Source: JANQMY01 sp965227095 (lineage in GTDB: Bacteria > Pseudomonadota > Alphaproteobacteria > JANQMY01). Taken from it: a DNA stretch of 64,000 nt. The stretch covers positions 1,364,001-1,428,000 of the forward strand of contig CBDDFL010000002.1 of NCBI GenBank assembly GCA_965227095.1, read 5' to 3'. This document shows, in pieces, positions 26,849-36,260 of the stretch. The notes beneath the pieces are model-generated. The model ran no database searches. It saw only the letters and a program-made list of their open reading frames with translations, and had not been told where the DNA came from. Position numbers and translations under genes: made by a program. How positions within the stretch are numbered: position 1 is the first letter of the stretch; every line of letters begins with the position of its first letter.

Positions 26849-27217
26849 GTGGCACGTATCGCTGGCGTTAACATACCGACGAATAAGCGCGTAAAAATCG
26901 CGCTCACTTATATTCATGGCATTGGCAACACCAAAGCCGTGGAAATCTGCAGCAAAGTGGGCATTGAAGATGCGCGCCGCGTGCAAGATCTGTCCGACGC
27001 TGAAGTCATCCAAATTCGCGAAGTTATCGACGCGGATTATCTGGTGGAAGGGGATCTGCGGCGCGAAGTTGCAATGAACATCAAGCGCCTCATGGATTTG
27101 GGCTGCTATCGCGGTTTGCGCCATCGTCGTGGGCTGCCGGTGCGTGGTCAGCGGACGCATACCAATGCACGCACCCGCAAAGGGCCGGCGAAGCCGATTG
27201 CAGGTAAGAAGAAATAA
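26849..27217 (+). CDS. rpsM: 30S ribosomal protein S13
   Basis: 122 residues from a GTG start with AGGAGAG upstream. MARIAGVNIPTNKRVKIALTYIHGIG start and the C-terminal RGLPVRGQRTHTNARTRKGPAK are diagnostic. Contacts P-site tRNA and the central protuberance. First gene of the alpha unit. Confidence 0.99.
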   Translation: MARIAGVNIPTNKRVKIALTYIHGIGNTKAVEICSKVGIEDARRVQDLSDAEVIQIREVIDADYLVEGDLRREVAMNIKRLMDLGCYRGLRHRRGLPVRGQRTHTNARTRKGPAKPIAGKKK

Positions 27218-27271
27218 TACGGGTTTTGGTTCGACCGGCGCCGGTACGCGCCGACGAAATGGAAAAGATCA

Positions 27272-27664
27272 ATGGCAGTTAAAGAAAAGTCACGCGTTAA
27301 GCGTCGGGAAAGAAAGAACATCTCTGCAGGTGTTGCTCATGTGAACGCCACGTTCAACAACACGCTGGTGACCATCACCGACGCGCAGGGAAATGCCATT
27401 TCCTGGTCCTCCGCAGGGTCCATGGGCTTTAAAGGCTCTCGTAAATCGACGCCTTATGCGGCGCAGGTGGCCGCGGAAGACGCTGGCAAGAAAGCCATGG
27501 AACACGGCATGAAGACGCTGGAAGTTGAAGTGACGGGGCCTGGTTCCGGGCGCGAATCCGCGCTGCGTGCCTTGCAGGCCGTCGGCTTTACCATCACCAC
27601 GATCCGTGATGTGACACCGATCCCGCACAATGGCTGCCGCCCGCCAAAGCGCCGCCGCGTTTAA
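27272..27664 (+). CDS. rpsK: 30S ribosomal protein S11
   Basis: 130 residues. AHVNATFNNTLVTITDAQGN and the C-terminal IRDVTPIPHNGCRPPKRRRV are family hallmarks. Platform protein at the Shine-Dalgarno helix. In this lineage it is followed directly by rpoA, without rpsD. Confidence 0.99.
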   Translation: MAVKEKSRVKRRERKNISAGVAHVNATFNNTLVTITDAQGNAISWSSAGSMGFKGSRKSTPYAAQVAAEDAGKKAMEHGMKTLEVEVTGPGSGRESALRALQAVGFTITTIRDVTPIPHNGCRPPKRRRV

Positions 27665-27753
27665 GTATTTGATCAAGGCCCGGCAGACCCGGGCCGATTG
27701 CAAGAAGGCCGCGGACCCCCGACCCCGCCTTCTGTGTTCATAAGGAAAAAGCT

Positions 27754-28770
27754 GTGATCCAAAAAAACTGGCAAGAGCTTATTAAACCAACAAAGTTGAA
27801 CGTCGATGGTGGCGCAAACGTTGATCGCGTGGCCACCCTCGTGGCGGAACCGCTCGAGCGGGGCTTCGGCCTGACGCTTGGCAATGCCCTGCGCCGCGTT
27901 CTTTTGTCTTCGTTGCAAGGCGCCGCCGTAACGTCGCTGCAAATCGACGGCGTGCTGCATGAGTTTTCCTCCATCGCCGGCGTGCGCGAAGATGTGACGA
28001 ACATCGTTCTGAACATCAAGTCGCTGGCGCTGAACCTGCATTCCCAAGGCCCCAAGCGCATCACCCTGCGCGCGGAAGGCCCGGGCGAAGTTACCGCGGG
28101 CCAAATTACACCCATGGCGGATGTGGATATTCTCAATCCGGATCTGGTCATTTGTACGCTGGACGAAGGCGCCGAAATCCGCATGGAAATGACAGTGGAT
28201 ACGGGCAAGGGCTATGTGCCGGCCGACCGGAACCGCCCGGAAGATGCGCCCATCGGTCTGATCCCGGTTGATGCGCTTTACAGTCCCGTGAAGAAAGTGT
28301 CCTACCGCGTTGAAAACACACGGGAAGGTCAAATTCTAGACTATGACAAGCTGCTGCTGACCGTTGAAACAAACGGCGCGGTGACACCGGAAAATGCCGT
28401 GGCGTTTGCGGCGCGCATTCTTCAAGACCAGCTTCAGATCTTCATCACTTTCGAGGAACCGTCCGAACGCAAGGTGGAAGACACCCGTCCGGAACTGGAA
28501 TTCAACCCAGCGCTTCTCAAGAAGGTGGACGAGCTGGAATTGTCTGTCCGCTCCGCGAACTGCTTGAAGAACGACAACATCGTCTATATCGGGGATCTTA
28601 TTCAGAAAACCGAGGCCGAAATGCTGCGCACGCCGAATTTTGGCCGGAAATCCCTGAACGAAATCAAGGAAGTTTTGGCGCATATGGGCCTTCACCTCGG
28701 CATGGAAGTGCCGAATTGGCCGCCGGAAAACATCGAAGATCTGGCCAAGCGCTATGAGGATCAATACTGA
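27754..28770 (+). CDS. rpoA: DNA-directed RNA polymerase subunit alpha
   Basis: 338 residues from a GTG start with AAGGA upstream. The N-terminal dimerisation domain has LEPGFG-type EPLERGFGLTLGNALRRVLLSSLQGAAV. The C-terminal domain has the UP-element and activator-binding helices (LKNDNIVYIGDLIQKTEAEMLR, then NFGRKSLNEIKEVL). Complete and unremarkable. Confidence 0.99.
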   Translation: MIQKNWQELIKPTKLNVDGGANVDRVATLVAEPLERGFGLTLGNALRRVLLSSLQGAAVTSLQIDGVLHEFSSIAGVREDVTNIVLNIKSLALNLHSQGPKRITLRAEGPGEVTAGQITPMADVDILNPDLVICTLDEGAEIRMEMTVDTGKGYVPADRNRPEDAPIGLIPVDALYSPVKKVSYRVENTREGQILDYDKLLLTVETNGAVTPENAVAFAARILQDQLQIFITFEEPSERKVEDTRPELEFNPALLKKVDELELSVRSANCLKNDNIVYIGDLIQKTEAEMLRTPNFGRKSLNEIKEVLAHMGLHLGMEVPNWPPENIEDLAKRYEDQY

Positions 28771-28806
28771 CGCGCGGAAGCTGCGTTTAGAGTGAGGAGA
28801 TAAACC

Positions 28807-29235
28807 ATGCGTCACGGGAAAAGCGGCCGCAGGTTCAACAGATCATCAAGCCACCGCAAGGCCATGCTGGCCAACATGGCGGTTGCCTTGATCAAGCACG
28901 AGCAGATCAAGACGACGCTGCCGAAAGCGAAAGATCTTCGCCCGGTGGTGGAAAAGCTGATCACTTTGGGCAAGAAGGGCAGCCTGCATGCGCGGCGCCA
29001 GGCCCTGGCTCAACTGCCGGATCAGGCGGCTGTCCGCAAATTGTTTGATGTTCTGGCATCTCGTTATGAAGGCCGTTCGGGCGGATATACGCGGATCATC
29101 AAGGCGGGCTTCCGCTATGGCGATGCGTCTCCCATGGCGGTCATCGAGTTTGTGGAACGCGACGTGGACGCCAAAGGCCAAGATTCTGGGCCAACCCAGG
29201 ATATTGACGATGAGGGCGAAGTAGACGCCGCATAG
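28807..29235 (+). CDS. rplQ: 50S ribosomal protein L17
   Basis: 142 residues. MRHGKSGRRFNRSSSHRKAMLANMAVALIKHEQIKTTLPKAK is the family signature. The last 20 or so residues form an acidic tail (DIDDEGEVDAA). Last gene of the ribosomal run, followed 25 bp later by a terminator. Confidence 0.99.
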   Translation: MRHGKSGRRFNRSSSHRKAMLANMAVALIKHEQIKTTLPKAKDLRPVVEKLITLGKKGSLHARRQALAQLPDQAAVRKLFDVLASRYEGRSGGYTRIIKAGFRYGDASPMAVIEFVERDVDAKGQDSGPTQDIDDEGEVDAA

Positions 29236-29260
29236 CATTGGTTTCAATGAGAAATTTTGT

Positions 29261-29291
29261 AAAAAAGGCAGCCTTGGTGCTGCCTTTTTTG
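29261..29291 (+). terminator. Intrinsic terminator of the alpha operon
   Basis: AAGGCAGC (29265-29272) pairs with GCTGCCTT (29279-29286) across a six-base loop, preceded by A residues and followed by a T run. It closes the ribosomal gene block before the DegP-type gene. Confidence 0.92.
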
Positions 29292-29395
29292 TTTCGTCGA
29301 ATGGACCACGCTACAACCTGTTCAGCTTCTGATCAGCTGTCATGGCCACACTCTATCTGCTGCCACCCATCGAGGAATAAATCTGGGGTAACTGT

Positions 29396-30856
29396 ATGAC
29401 ACGCCGCCTTTTGTCCATCGCCGCCACCATCGGCATATCTGTCGTTGGATTGTCACTGTTTTTCTTCAGGACGGAAGCTCAGGAACAGGCCGTTTCCGGG
29501 GAAAGCGTTTCCGCACCGGAGGTGATGCGGGAGCTTCCGGAAAGCCGGGCGCAGGTCCAACTGTCCTATGCGCCTCTGGTGAAACAAGCGGCCCCCGCCG
29601 TGGTGAATGTCTATGCCAAGCGGGTGGTGGAACAACGGTCGCCCATCATGGCGGACCCCTTTTTCCGCCGGTTCTTTGGCGATGGCGGGTTCGGCATGCC
29701 TCGGGAGCGGGTGGAAAGTTCCTTGGGGTCAGGTGTGATCGTGCGGGATGATGGTGTCATCGTCACCAACAATCATGTGATTGAAGGTGGCGACCAATTC
29801 ACCGTGGTGCTGTCGGATCGGCGCGAATTCAGCGCCGAACTGATCGTGGCGGACGAAAAAACCGATTTGGCGGTGCTGCAGATCGATCCAGGCAACGAAA
29901 AACTGCCTGCCTTGCGCTTCCAGGAATCCGACGGCCTCGAGGTGGGCGACATTGTGCTGGCCATCGGCAACCCGTTCGGCGTGGGGCAGACCGTGACCAG
30001 CGGTATCGTCTCGGCGCTGGCGCGGACCCAGGTGGGGGTCTCGGACTTTCAGTCTTTCATTCAGACCGATGCCGCCATTAACCCCGGCAATTCGGGCGGT
30101 GCGTTGATCACACTGGATGGCGGTCTTGTGGGCATCAACACGGCTATCTTCACGCGCGGGGGCGGCTCTATCGGGATTGGATTTGCCATCCCCAGCGAAA
30201 TGGTGGAACGGGTGGTCAATGCCGCCGTCACCGGCGGTGTGGTGGTTCGCCCCTGGCTCGGGGCGGATACCCAGCGCGTCACGTCTGAAATCGCGGAATC
30301 GATCGGGCTTGACCGCCCCCGGGGCGTGCTGGTGACGCGCATCCATCCTAAAAGCCCGGCGGCAAAGGCCGGCATCAAGAAAGGCGATGTGATCACGTCG
30401 CTTGCAGGCCGGGAGATTTTCGATCCCGAAGGCATGCTGTACCGGATTGCCACGCAAGATGTGAATGCCACGGTGGGTGCGCAAGTGCGGCGCCGGGGGG
30501 CACTCAAAGATATAACCTTAAAACTGGCGCCGCCGCCGGAAGACCCGCCGCGCAACATCCAGACGGTGGAAGGGAATAATCCGGTCTCCGGTGCGACGAT
30601 CGCCAGCCTGTCCCCTGCATTCGCCGAGGAAATTGGCGCAAGCCCATGGCAAAGCGGCGTTATCATCACCAAGATCGAGCGGCGCTCAATCGCGGCGCAA
30701 CTTCGAATGCGCCCTCGTGATATCATTCTCGAGGTCAATGGGGTGAAGACGCCGACGGTGGCATCGCTTTTGACTCTGTTGGCCGAAGACCGAATGACTT
30801 GGGATTTTGTGATTAGGCGAAATGATCGGAACATCTCGGTCACGTTCCGGATCTAA
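29396..30856 (+). CDS. Do/DegP-family periplasmic serine protease
   Basis: 486 residues. An N-terminal signal or anchor segment (about residues 4-24, LLSIAATIGISVVGLSLFFF) precedes a trypsin-like S1C domain with the catalytic triad His127 (VTNNHVIEGG), Asp157 (EKTDLAVLQ) and Ser233 (NPGNSGGAL). Two PDZ domains follow, at about residues 280-370 and 400-486. Expected role is degradation or chaperoning of misfolded envelope proteins. It is the first gene of a close-packed set with rarA, 18 bp downstream. I could not assign a stress-sigma promoter in the 100-bp leader. Confidence 0.95.
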   Translation: MTRRLLSIAATIGISVVGLSLFFFRTEAQEQAVSGESVSAPEVMRELPESRAQVQLSYAPLVKQAAPAVVNVYAKRVVEQRSPIMADPFFRRFFGDGGFGMPRERVESSLGSGVIVRDDGVIVTNNHVIEGGDQFTVVLSDRREFSAELIVADEKTDLAVLQIDPGNEKLPALRFQESDGLEVGDIVLAIGNPFGVGQTVTSGIVSALARTQVGVSDFQSFIQTDAAINPGNSGGALITLDGGLVGINTAIFTRGGGSIGIGFAIPSEMVERVVNAAVTGGVVVRPWLGADTQRVTSEIAESIGLDRPRGVLVTRIHPKSPAAKAGIKKGDVITSLAGREIFDPEGMLYRIATQDVNATVGAQVRRRGALKDITLKLAPPPEDPPRNIQTVEGNNPVSGATIASLSPAFAEEIGASPWQSGVIITKIERRSIAAQLRMRPRDIILEVNGVKTPTVASLLTLLAEDRMTWDFVIRRNDRNISVTFRI

Positions 30857-30874
30857 CAAGAAGGCAGGCCGTCC

Positions 30875-32185
30875 ATGGCCACATTGTTCGAGGCCGCGGG
30901 CCTTTCCGATGATGCGCCACGCCCTTTGGCGGACCGCCTGCGGCCGCAATCCTTGGACGAGGTTATCGGCCAGGATCATCTGCTGAAGGGGGATGGGCCG
31001 ATCGCGCGGATGGTGGCGTCGGGCCGGTGGGCCTCACTGATCCTGTGGGGACCGCCGGGAACGGGTAAAACCACCATTGCGCGGCTGCTGTCGGATGTCA
31101 GCCAGCTCGAATTCGTTCAGATCTCCGCCATTTTCAGTGGCGTGGCAGACTTGCGAAAAGTGTTCGACACGGCGCGTGCCCAGCGCGAGCAAGGAAAGGG
31201 CACCTTGCTGTTTGTGGATGAGATCCACCGGTTCAACCGGTCTCAACAGGACAGTTTCCTGCCGCATATGGAAGACGGCACCATCATTTTGGTGGGGGCG
31301 ACCACCGAAAACCCCTCTTTCGAATTGAATGGCGCGATCCTGTCCCGGTCGCAGGTGTTGGTCTTAAACCGCCTGCAAGATGCGGATCTCGAAGCCTTGT
31401 TGGTGCGCGCGGAAGACATGGTGGGCAAGACGCTGCCTCTCGACCCCGACGCGCGCGATCTGTTGAAACGCATGGCGGATGGGGATGGCCGCTATCTTCT
31501 CAATTTGGCGGAAGACCTGTTGGAGCGTCACGCCGATGCGCCGCTGGATGCGGAGGCTTTGGTGGCAACCGTTCAAAAGCGCGCACCGCTTTACGATAAA
31601 ACTCAAGAAGAACACTATAACCTCATAAGCGCATTGCATAAATCGATCCGGGGGTCGGACGTCGATGCGGCGCTGTATTGGCTGGCGCGCATGCTGGTGG
31701 GGGGCGAAGATCCGCTCTACATCCAACGGCGATTGGTGCGGGCCGCCATGGAAGACATCGGAATGGCGGATCCGCAGGCGCTCACTCAGGCGATTGCGGC
31801 GAAGGACGCATTTGAATTTCTCGGCAGCCCGGAAGGGGATCTGGCGTTGGCCCAGACCGTGATCTATCTGGCCACGGCGCCTAAATCGAACGCGGCCTAT
31901 AAAGCGTTTGGCGTGTCGAAATCCGCCGCCAAGCAGCATGGCTCGTTGATGCCGCCGAAACACATCCTCAATGCCCCCACGAAGATGATGAAAGATCAGG
32001 GCTATGGCGCGGGCTATGCCTATGATCACGAGGCGGAAGACGCCTTTTCGGGGCAGAACTATTTCCCCGAAAACATGGATCGCCAGCAGTTTTACGCGCC
32101 GGTAGAACGGGGGTTCGAGCGAGAGGTTGCGAAACGCCTCGAATACTGGTCAAAGCTTCGGGCAACGAAGAACAAATCGGATTAA
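30875..32185 (+). CDS. rarA: Replication-associated recombination protein RarA (MgsA)
   Basis: 436-residue AAA+ ATPase of the clamp-loader group. It has Walker A GPPGTGKT at residues 59-66, Walker B FVDEIH around residues 113-118 and the sensor GATTENPSFELN. The C-terminal tetramerisation domain has the family's DGYGAGYAYDHE-type segment and ENYFPENM-like end. It acts at stalled replication forks with single-strand-binding protein. Pairing with a DegP-type protease and crcB is a recurring alphaproteobacterial arrangement. Confidence 0.96.
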   Translation: MATLFEAAGLSDDAPRPLADRLRPQSLDEVIGQDHLLKGDGPIARMVASGRWASLILWGPPGTGKTTIARLLSDVSQLEFVQISAIFSGVADLRKVFDTARAQREQGKGTLLFVDEIHRFNRSQQDSFLPHMEDGTIILVGATTENPSFELNGAILSRSQVLVLNRLQDADLEALLVRAEDMVGKTLPLDPDARDLLKRMADGDGRYLLNLAEDLLERHADAPLDAEALVATVQKRAPLYDKTQEEHYNLISALHKSIRGSDVDAALYWLARMLVGGEDPLYIQRRLVRAAMEDIGMADPQALTQAIAAKDAFEFLGSPEGDLALAQTVIYLATAPKSNAAYKAFGVSKSAAKQHGSLMPPKHILNAPTKMMKDQGYGAGYAYDHEAEDAFSGQNYFPENMDRQQFYAPVERGFEREVAKRLEYWSKLRATKNKSD

Positions 32186-32191
32186 TACGGC

Positions 32192-32572
32192 ATGTGGATG
32201 TATCTGGCAGTGGGCGCGGGCGGGGCGGTTGGCGCCATGGCGCGCTACGCGGTGGCCAGTCAAGCACTGCACCTCATGGGGCCGAATTTCCCCTGGGGCA
32301 CCCTGTTTGTGAACATTGTGGGCAGCCTTGCCATTGGTGTGCTGGCAGAGGCCTTTGCGCTGAAGCTGTCGGTAACGCCTGAAATGCGGGTGTTCCTGAT
32401 TACCGGGTTTTTGGGCGGTTTCACCACTTTCTCGGCCTTCTCACTCGATGCGATGAACATGATACAGCGTGGAGATACGGCGCAAGCGGCTGTCTATATC
32501 GGTGCGTCGGTCGTGTTCAGCATCGGTGCTTTAGTGCTGGGGCTGATGGCCACGAGATGGGTGCTCACATGA
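32192..32572 (+). CDS. crcB: Fluoride-specific ion channel CrcB/FluC
   Basis: 126-residue membrane protein with four predicted helices. The NIVGSLAIGVLAE helix and the GFLGGFTTFSAFSLDA segment, containing the Phe and Thr/Ser residues that line the fluoride path, are clear. It forms a dual-topology dimer that exports fluoride. Only 6 bp separate it from rarA, so there is no room for its own fluoride riboswitch. The stop overlaps the rluC start (ATGA). Confidence 0.96.
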   Translation: MWMYLAVGAGGAVGAMARYAVASQALHLMGPNFPWGTLFVNIVGSLAIGVLAEAFALKLSVTPEMRVFLITGFLGGFTTFSAFSLDAMNMIQRGDTAQAAVYIGASVVFSIGALVLGLMATRWVLT

Positions 32573-33588
32573 GCGGCGTGCAACAAATCGAAGTGCGGGC
32601 GGCGGATGCGGACATTCGCCTTGATCGCTGGTTCAACCGGCATTTTCCGGGGCTCAGTCACGGCAAATTGCAGAAGCTGTTGCGCAAAGGGCAGATCCGA
32701 ATTGATGGAGGTCGGGCCAAGGCGTCTGACCGGGTTGTTGAGGGGCAGGTCATCCGGGTTCCGCCCCTGGACGCCAAAGACAGCGCGGAACGGCCACCTC
32801 GAAAGAGCCATCAGCGCTTAAGTGCGGAAGATAAGAAATTTATCCAATCCCTTGTTTTATATAAAAATAAAGATGTTATCGCGATCAACAAACCGGCCGG
32901 TCTATCTGTCCAGGGCGGTACCAAGACCCATCGCCATATCGATGGCATGTTGGATGGCTTGAAATTCGGTGAGGAGGAGCGTCCGAAGCTTGTGCACCGC
33001 CTGGACCGGGACACGAGCGGCGTTCTCTTGCTGGCGCGGTCGGCGCGCGCGGCGGCCAAATTATCGAACGCGTTTCGCGCGCGCCGGGTGACGAAAATCT
33101 ATTGGGCCCTTGTCACAGGCGAACCGCCGATCAAGGAAGGCATCATCGATGTGCCGCTGATCAAGGCCGGCTCCACCGCCCAGCAGGGCCGCGAAATGAT
33201 GATGCCGGATTTGGACGAGCAAGCCGGTGCCCAACGCACAAAAACGGCCTATGAAGTCATCTCGTCGATTGGCGGCGAACTCACCTGGCTTGCCCTCCAA
33301 CCCGTGACGGGCCGGACCCACCAGTTGCGGGCGCATGCGGCCGCCATCGGCAACCCGATCGTCGGCGACCATAAATACGGCATGCGGCAAGATCTGAACC
33401 CGGCTCTTGAAGACCGTCTTCATCTTCATGCCCGAAGGCTCGATATTGAGGACAGAGACCTTGGCTCTTTCTCGGTGGAAGCGCCACTCCCGGCGCATAT
33501 GAAAAAGAGTTGGGACTTCTTGGGGTTGCACGAAAAGGACGGCGATAACATCAAGCTTTTAAGTGAAGGAGGTCCCTTAAGCGCATGA
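32569..33588 (+). CDS. RluC/RluD-family 23S rRNA pseudouridine synthase
   Basis: 339 residues from the ATG at 32569, which overlaps the crcB stop as ATGA; an ATG four codons upstream is also in frame. The N-terminal S4 RNA-binding domain (LDRWFNRHFPGLSHGKLQKLLRKGQIRI) covers about residues 12-70. The catalytic Asp is in HRLDRDTSGVLLLARS, and KTYEV-like and GRTHQLRAHAAAIGNPIVGDHKYG motifs follow. Modifies uridines in 23S rRNA. The RluC assignment over RluD rests on neighbourhood and is moderately sure. Confidence 0.93.
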   Translation: MSGVQQIEVRAADADIRLDRWFNRHFPGLSHGKLQKLLRKGQIRIDGGRAKASDRVVEGQVIRVPPLDAKDSAERPPRKSHQRLSAEDKKFIQSLVLYKNKDVIAINKPAGLSVQGGTKTHRHIDGMLDGLKFGEEERPKLVHRLDRDTSGVLLLARSARAAAKLSNAFRARRVTKIYWALVTGEPPIKEGIIDVPLIKAGSTAQQGREMMMPDLDEQAGAQRTKTAYEVISSIGGELTWLALQPVTGRTHQLRAHAAAIGNPIVGDHKYGMRQDLNPALEDRLHLHARRLDIEDRDLGSFSVEAPLPAHMKKSWDFLGLHEKDGDNIKLLSEGGPLSA

Positions 33589-34235
33589 CAAAACTCATCA
33601 TTTTTGATTGCGATGGGACATTGGTCGACAGTCAGCATGTCATTACGGAAGCAATGAACAGGGCCTTTGCCGCTCATGACCTCGCGCCCCTGCCGCGGGA
33701 AATGGTGCGCCGGGTGGTGGGCCTCTCCCTCGTCCAAGCAGTGGCCATGTTGTTGCCGGAGACAGATGAGGCGACCCATGTGAAAGTGGCCGAAGACTAT
33801 AAAAATGCCTTCCAGCAATTGCGGCAGGATCCGGATCTTCACGAACCGCTTTTTCCAGGGGCGGACGAGACGCTGCGCAGCTTGGCGCAAGACGGGCATC
33901 TTATCGGCATGGCCACAGGCAAGTCCCGCCGTGGGGTAAATTCCGTGGTGGAGCTGCATGGCTGGCACGGCATGTTCGACACCATTCAGACGGCGGATGA
34001 CGGGCCCGGCAAACCCCACCCGCATATGGTGGAGCAGGCAATCGCCGAAACGGGGGCCACAATTGCAGACACAATTATGATCGGAGACACCACCTTCGAC
34101 ATGGAAATGGCACGCTCTGCGGGCGTTGCAGCCATCGGTGTCAATTGGGGGTATCACGCGCCCGAAGAATTGATCGATTCTGGCGCAAAAATTGTGGTTA
34201 AGGACTTTGCTCAGCTCTCAAATGCCTTAAAGTAA
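33585..34235 (+). CDS. HAD-superfamily hydrolase, phosphoglycolate phosphatase-like
   Basis: 216 residues. Motif I DCDGTLVD has the nucleophile Asp8 and the acid Asp10. Motif II is ATGKS, then the Lys in GKPHPHM and the acidic motif GDTTFDMEMA. A helical cap lies between motif I and II. It starts with ATGA overlapping the rluC stop. The substrate is not fixed by sequence; 2-phosphoglycolate or another small phosphate ester is plausible. Confidence 0.92.
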   Translation: MTKLIIFDCDGTLVDSQHVITEAMNRAFAAHDLAPLPREMVRRVVGLSLVQAVAMLLPETDEATHVKVAEDYKNAFQQLRQDPDLHEPLFPGADETLRSLAQDGHLIGMATGKSRRGVNSVVELHGWHGMFDTIQTADDGPGKPHPHMVEQAIAETGATIADTIMIGDTTFDMEMARSAGVAAIGVNWGYHAPEELIDSGAKIVVKDFAQLSNALK

Positions 34236-34346
34236 GGCCCGTGATTTGCCCGCGGAACGCCCCCAATTTTTCCGGTTAGATTTGTCTGAGTAGGGGGCGC
34301 GGCGGCGTCGCGAGGGGTCAGATTAAAAAGTAAGGTGCAACACCGC

Positions 34347-36260
34347 ATGCGCGTTATTCGCGGAATATTCTGGTGTGCAACGATTCTGCTTGCAGTATCG
34401 GTGGGGGCGATTGCGGTCTTGTCCACCCAAGACCTGAAATTTGCCTCGGGCCACATAGAGCGACTGGTCGGCGCTCAGCTAAACCAAACCATCTCAATTA
34501 AAGGCCCTATTCGGGCGGCGCTGTTGCCGGAAGGGGTGCGCGTATCATTGTCGGATGTGGCCATCGACAATGTGGAATGGGGGCTGGAGCCGCACGCGGC
34601 GCGGGCCGAACAAGTGGTCGCGGATATCCCCTATAGCGCTTTGGTGAAAGACGGCCTGTCTATTGACCGGCTGCGGGTGAAACGCGCCACCATCTATGTG
34701 GAACGGGGGGCCGGCGAGGCCGTCAACTGGTCAGAGCTGTTGACGCCGGGAGACACTTTACCTGTCCCAGAGCGGCTCGAATTCGTGAATGTGGAGGTCC
34801 AGTCCTACGATCTATCCAGCACGGGCCTTACCCAGCTGGCCGTGCGCAAGTTTTATACGTCAAGAACGGTTGATGGTTTGTCCTATGATGGACTTGTCAA
34901 AATCGCGGGGCTGCCGCTGGAATTTTCCGGCACCGTTGCCGCCCTGTCCCGTTGGCAAGAACAAAAGGCCGCCGCGCTGCGCCTGGTAGGGTCCTATGCG
35001 GGCTTTCAGTTTTCATTGAGAGGCCCTTTGAGGCATCCGGCGCAGGGAAATTCTACCTTGTTGGCGCGGGCCGCCCGGGACGGGGGCGTGGAGCATGACG
35101 CCTATGCCAAAGCCGGCCTCCCGGATCAGCTGGATGCGCGTTTGACGCTGACCCAAAACGGATTTGATATCGCGGTCACGGCGGCGGAAGGCGTTGCAGA
35201 TACAGCAGGTTTGACAGGAAGCCTATCGGTTGATTGGACCCCCTTCGAGCGCCCCTTATTGGCGGCTCGCTTGGATTTTGACCGGCTGACGATCCCCGAC
35301 GGCATGGATCGCGATCAGACCGTTACGTTGGCCGGCATTCTGCCGACGATGCGTCGGACCTTGCGAAACTGGGATGCTAATTTAGTGGTTGCCGCCGATC
35401 GCATTGAGGTGGGGGGCGCCGTCATCGAAGCGGCGGAACTCTATGTGGACGCTCACGATGGGCGGGTGCCTTTGGGCTATCTTGATCTGGACCTGGCCGA
35501 TGGTCATGTGGAAGTTCCATTCCAAGCCTGGTTCGACCCTGTCTTGGCCATTGCCTTTCGTCCTCACATTCGGGAGGTAAAGCTCGAGCGGCTGCCCGCG
35601 CTCGGGCGTTTGGCGGTTCCCGTATCTGGACAGGTGAACATTGCGGCGGACCTCAAAGCAGAAGGCGACACGGGGGCCGATTTGTTAGCGTCGCTTACAG
35701 GGCAAACCAACTTGCTTATTGGCAATGGCGCCATGGCGACAAACATTGCGGACCAAATGGGAGAAAACGCCTGGAGTGAGATCTGGCAGCTTTTCAGCCA
35801 TGGCCGCTGGAACCGGGAGGTTCCGGAACAGGAAATGGGGCTGTCTTGCGTTTTGAGCCGCTTTGATTTTGAAGGGGGATTGGCCACGGCCAACGGATTT
35901 CTCGTGGAAACCCATCAAGCGGCGACCACGGGGGCCGGTGTGATTGACTTGCGCGACAATAAAATCGATTTCCGATTGTCTCCCCGGCCGAAAGACCCTG
36001 CCTTGCTTGCCGCCGCCGCGGATTTACGGGTGGCCGGTAAGCTTGACGCGCCTACTTTAAGCCCGCAACGCGATGTGGCGCCGGAACGCCGGGGGGCCGG
36101 TGGCGTGGGGACGTTAGTCTTGTCCGGCGGGGCGCAATCCCTGCTGCCGCTATTGGATATCGACCATGACGGCGGCAGTGTGTGTGCCTCCCAATTCTCG
36201 GGGTCGTTTTCCGATGCCTCGTCGGTTGACGACCTGACGGGTGCGGATGTGGGCGGATGA
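34347..36260 (+). CDS. AsmA-family outer-membrane assembly/lipid-transport protein
   Basis: 637 residues from the ATG at 34347 (AAGG 12 bases upstream); an in-frame GTG four codons earlier is possible. An N-terminal membrane anchor (about residues 4-25, IRGIFWCATILLAVSVGAIAVL) is followed by a long periplasmic beta-rich domain. The AsmA signature near the C-terminus (LSRFDFEGGLATANGFLVETHQAATTGAGVIDLRDNKIDFRLSPRPKDP) is clear. AsmA proteins are thought to bridge the envelope and affect phospholipid transport. A 111-bp gap precedes it, but its stop overlaps the ATP12 gene. Confidence 0.85.
   Translation: MRVIRGIFWCATILLAVSVGAIAVLSTQDLKFASGHIERLVGAQLNQTISIKGPIRAALLPEGVRVSLSDVAIDNVEWGLEPHAARAEQVVADIPYSALVKDGLSIDRLRVKRATIYVERGAGEAVNWSELLTPGDTLPVPERLEFVNVEVQSYDLSSTGLTQLAVRKFYTSRTVDGLSYDGLVKIAGLPLEFSGTVAALSRWQEQKAAALRLVGSYAGFQFSLRGPLRHPAQGNSTLLARAARDGGVEHDAYAKAGLPDQLDARLTLTQNGFDIAVTAAEGVADTAGLTGSLSVDWTPFERPLLAARLDFDRLTIPDGMDRDQTVTLAGILPTMRRTLRNWDANLVVAADRIEVGGAVIEAAELYVDAHDGRVPLGYLDLDLADGHVEVPFQAWFDPVLAIAFRPHIREVKLERLPALGRLAVPVSGQVNIAADLKAEGDTGADLLASLTGQTNLLIGNGAMATNIADQMGENAWSEIWQLFSHGRWNREVPEQEMGLSCVLSRFDFEGGLATANGFLVETHQAATTGAGVIDLRDNKIDFRLSPRPKDPALLAAAADLRVAGKLDAPTLSPQRDVAPERRGAGGVGTLVLSGGAQSLLPLLDIDHDGGSVCASQFSGSFSDASSVDDLTGADVGG

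Noticed and set aside
32186..32191. Fluoride riboswitch ahead of crcB
   Set aside because: Only 6 bp separate rarA and crcB, leaving no space for the aptamer, and none was seen in the rarA end.
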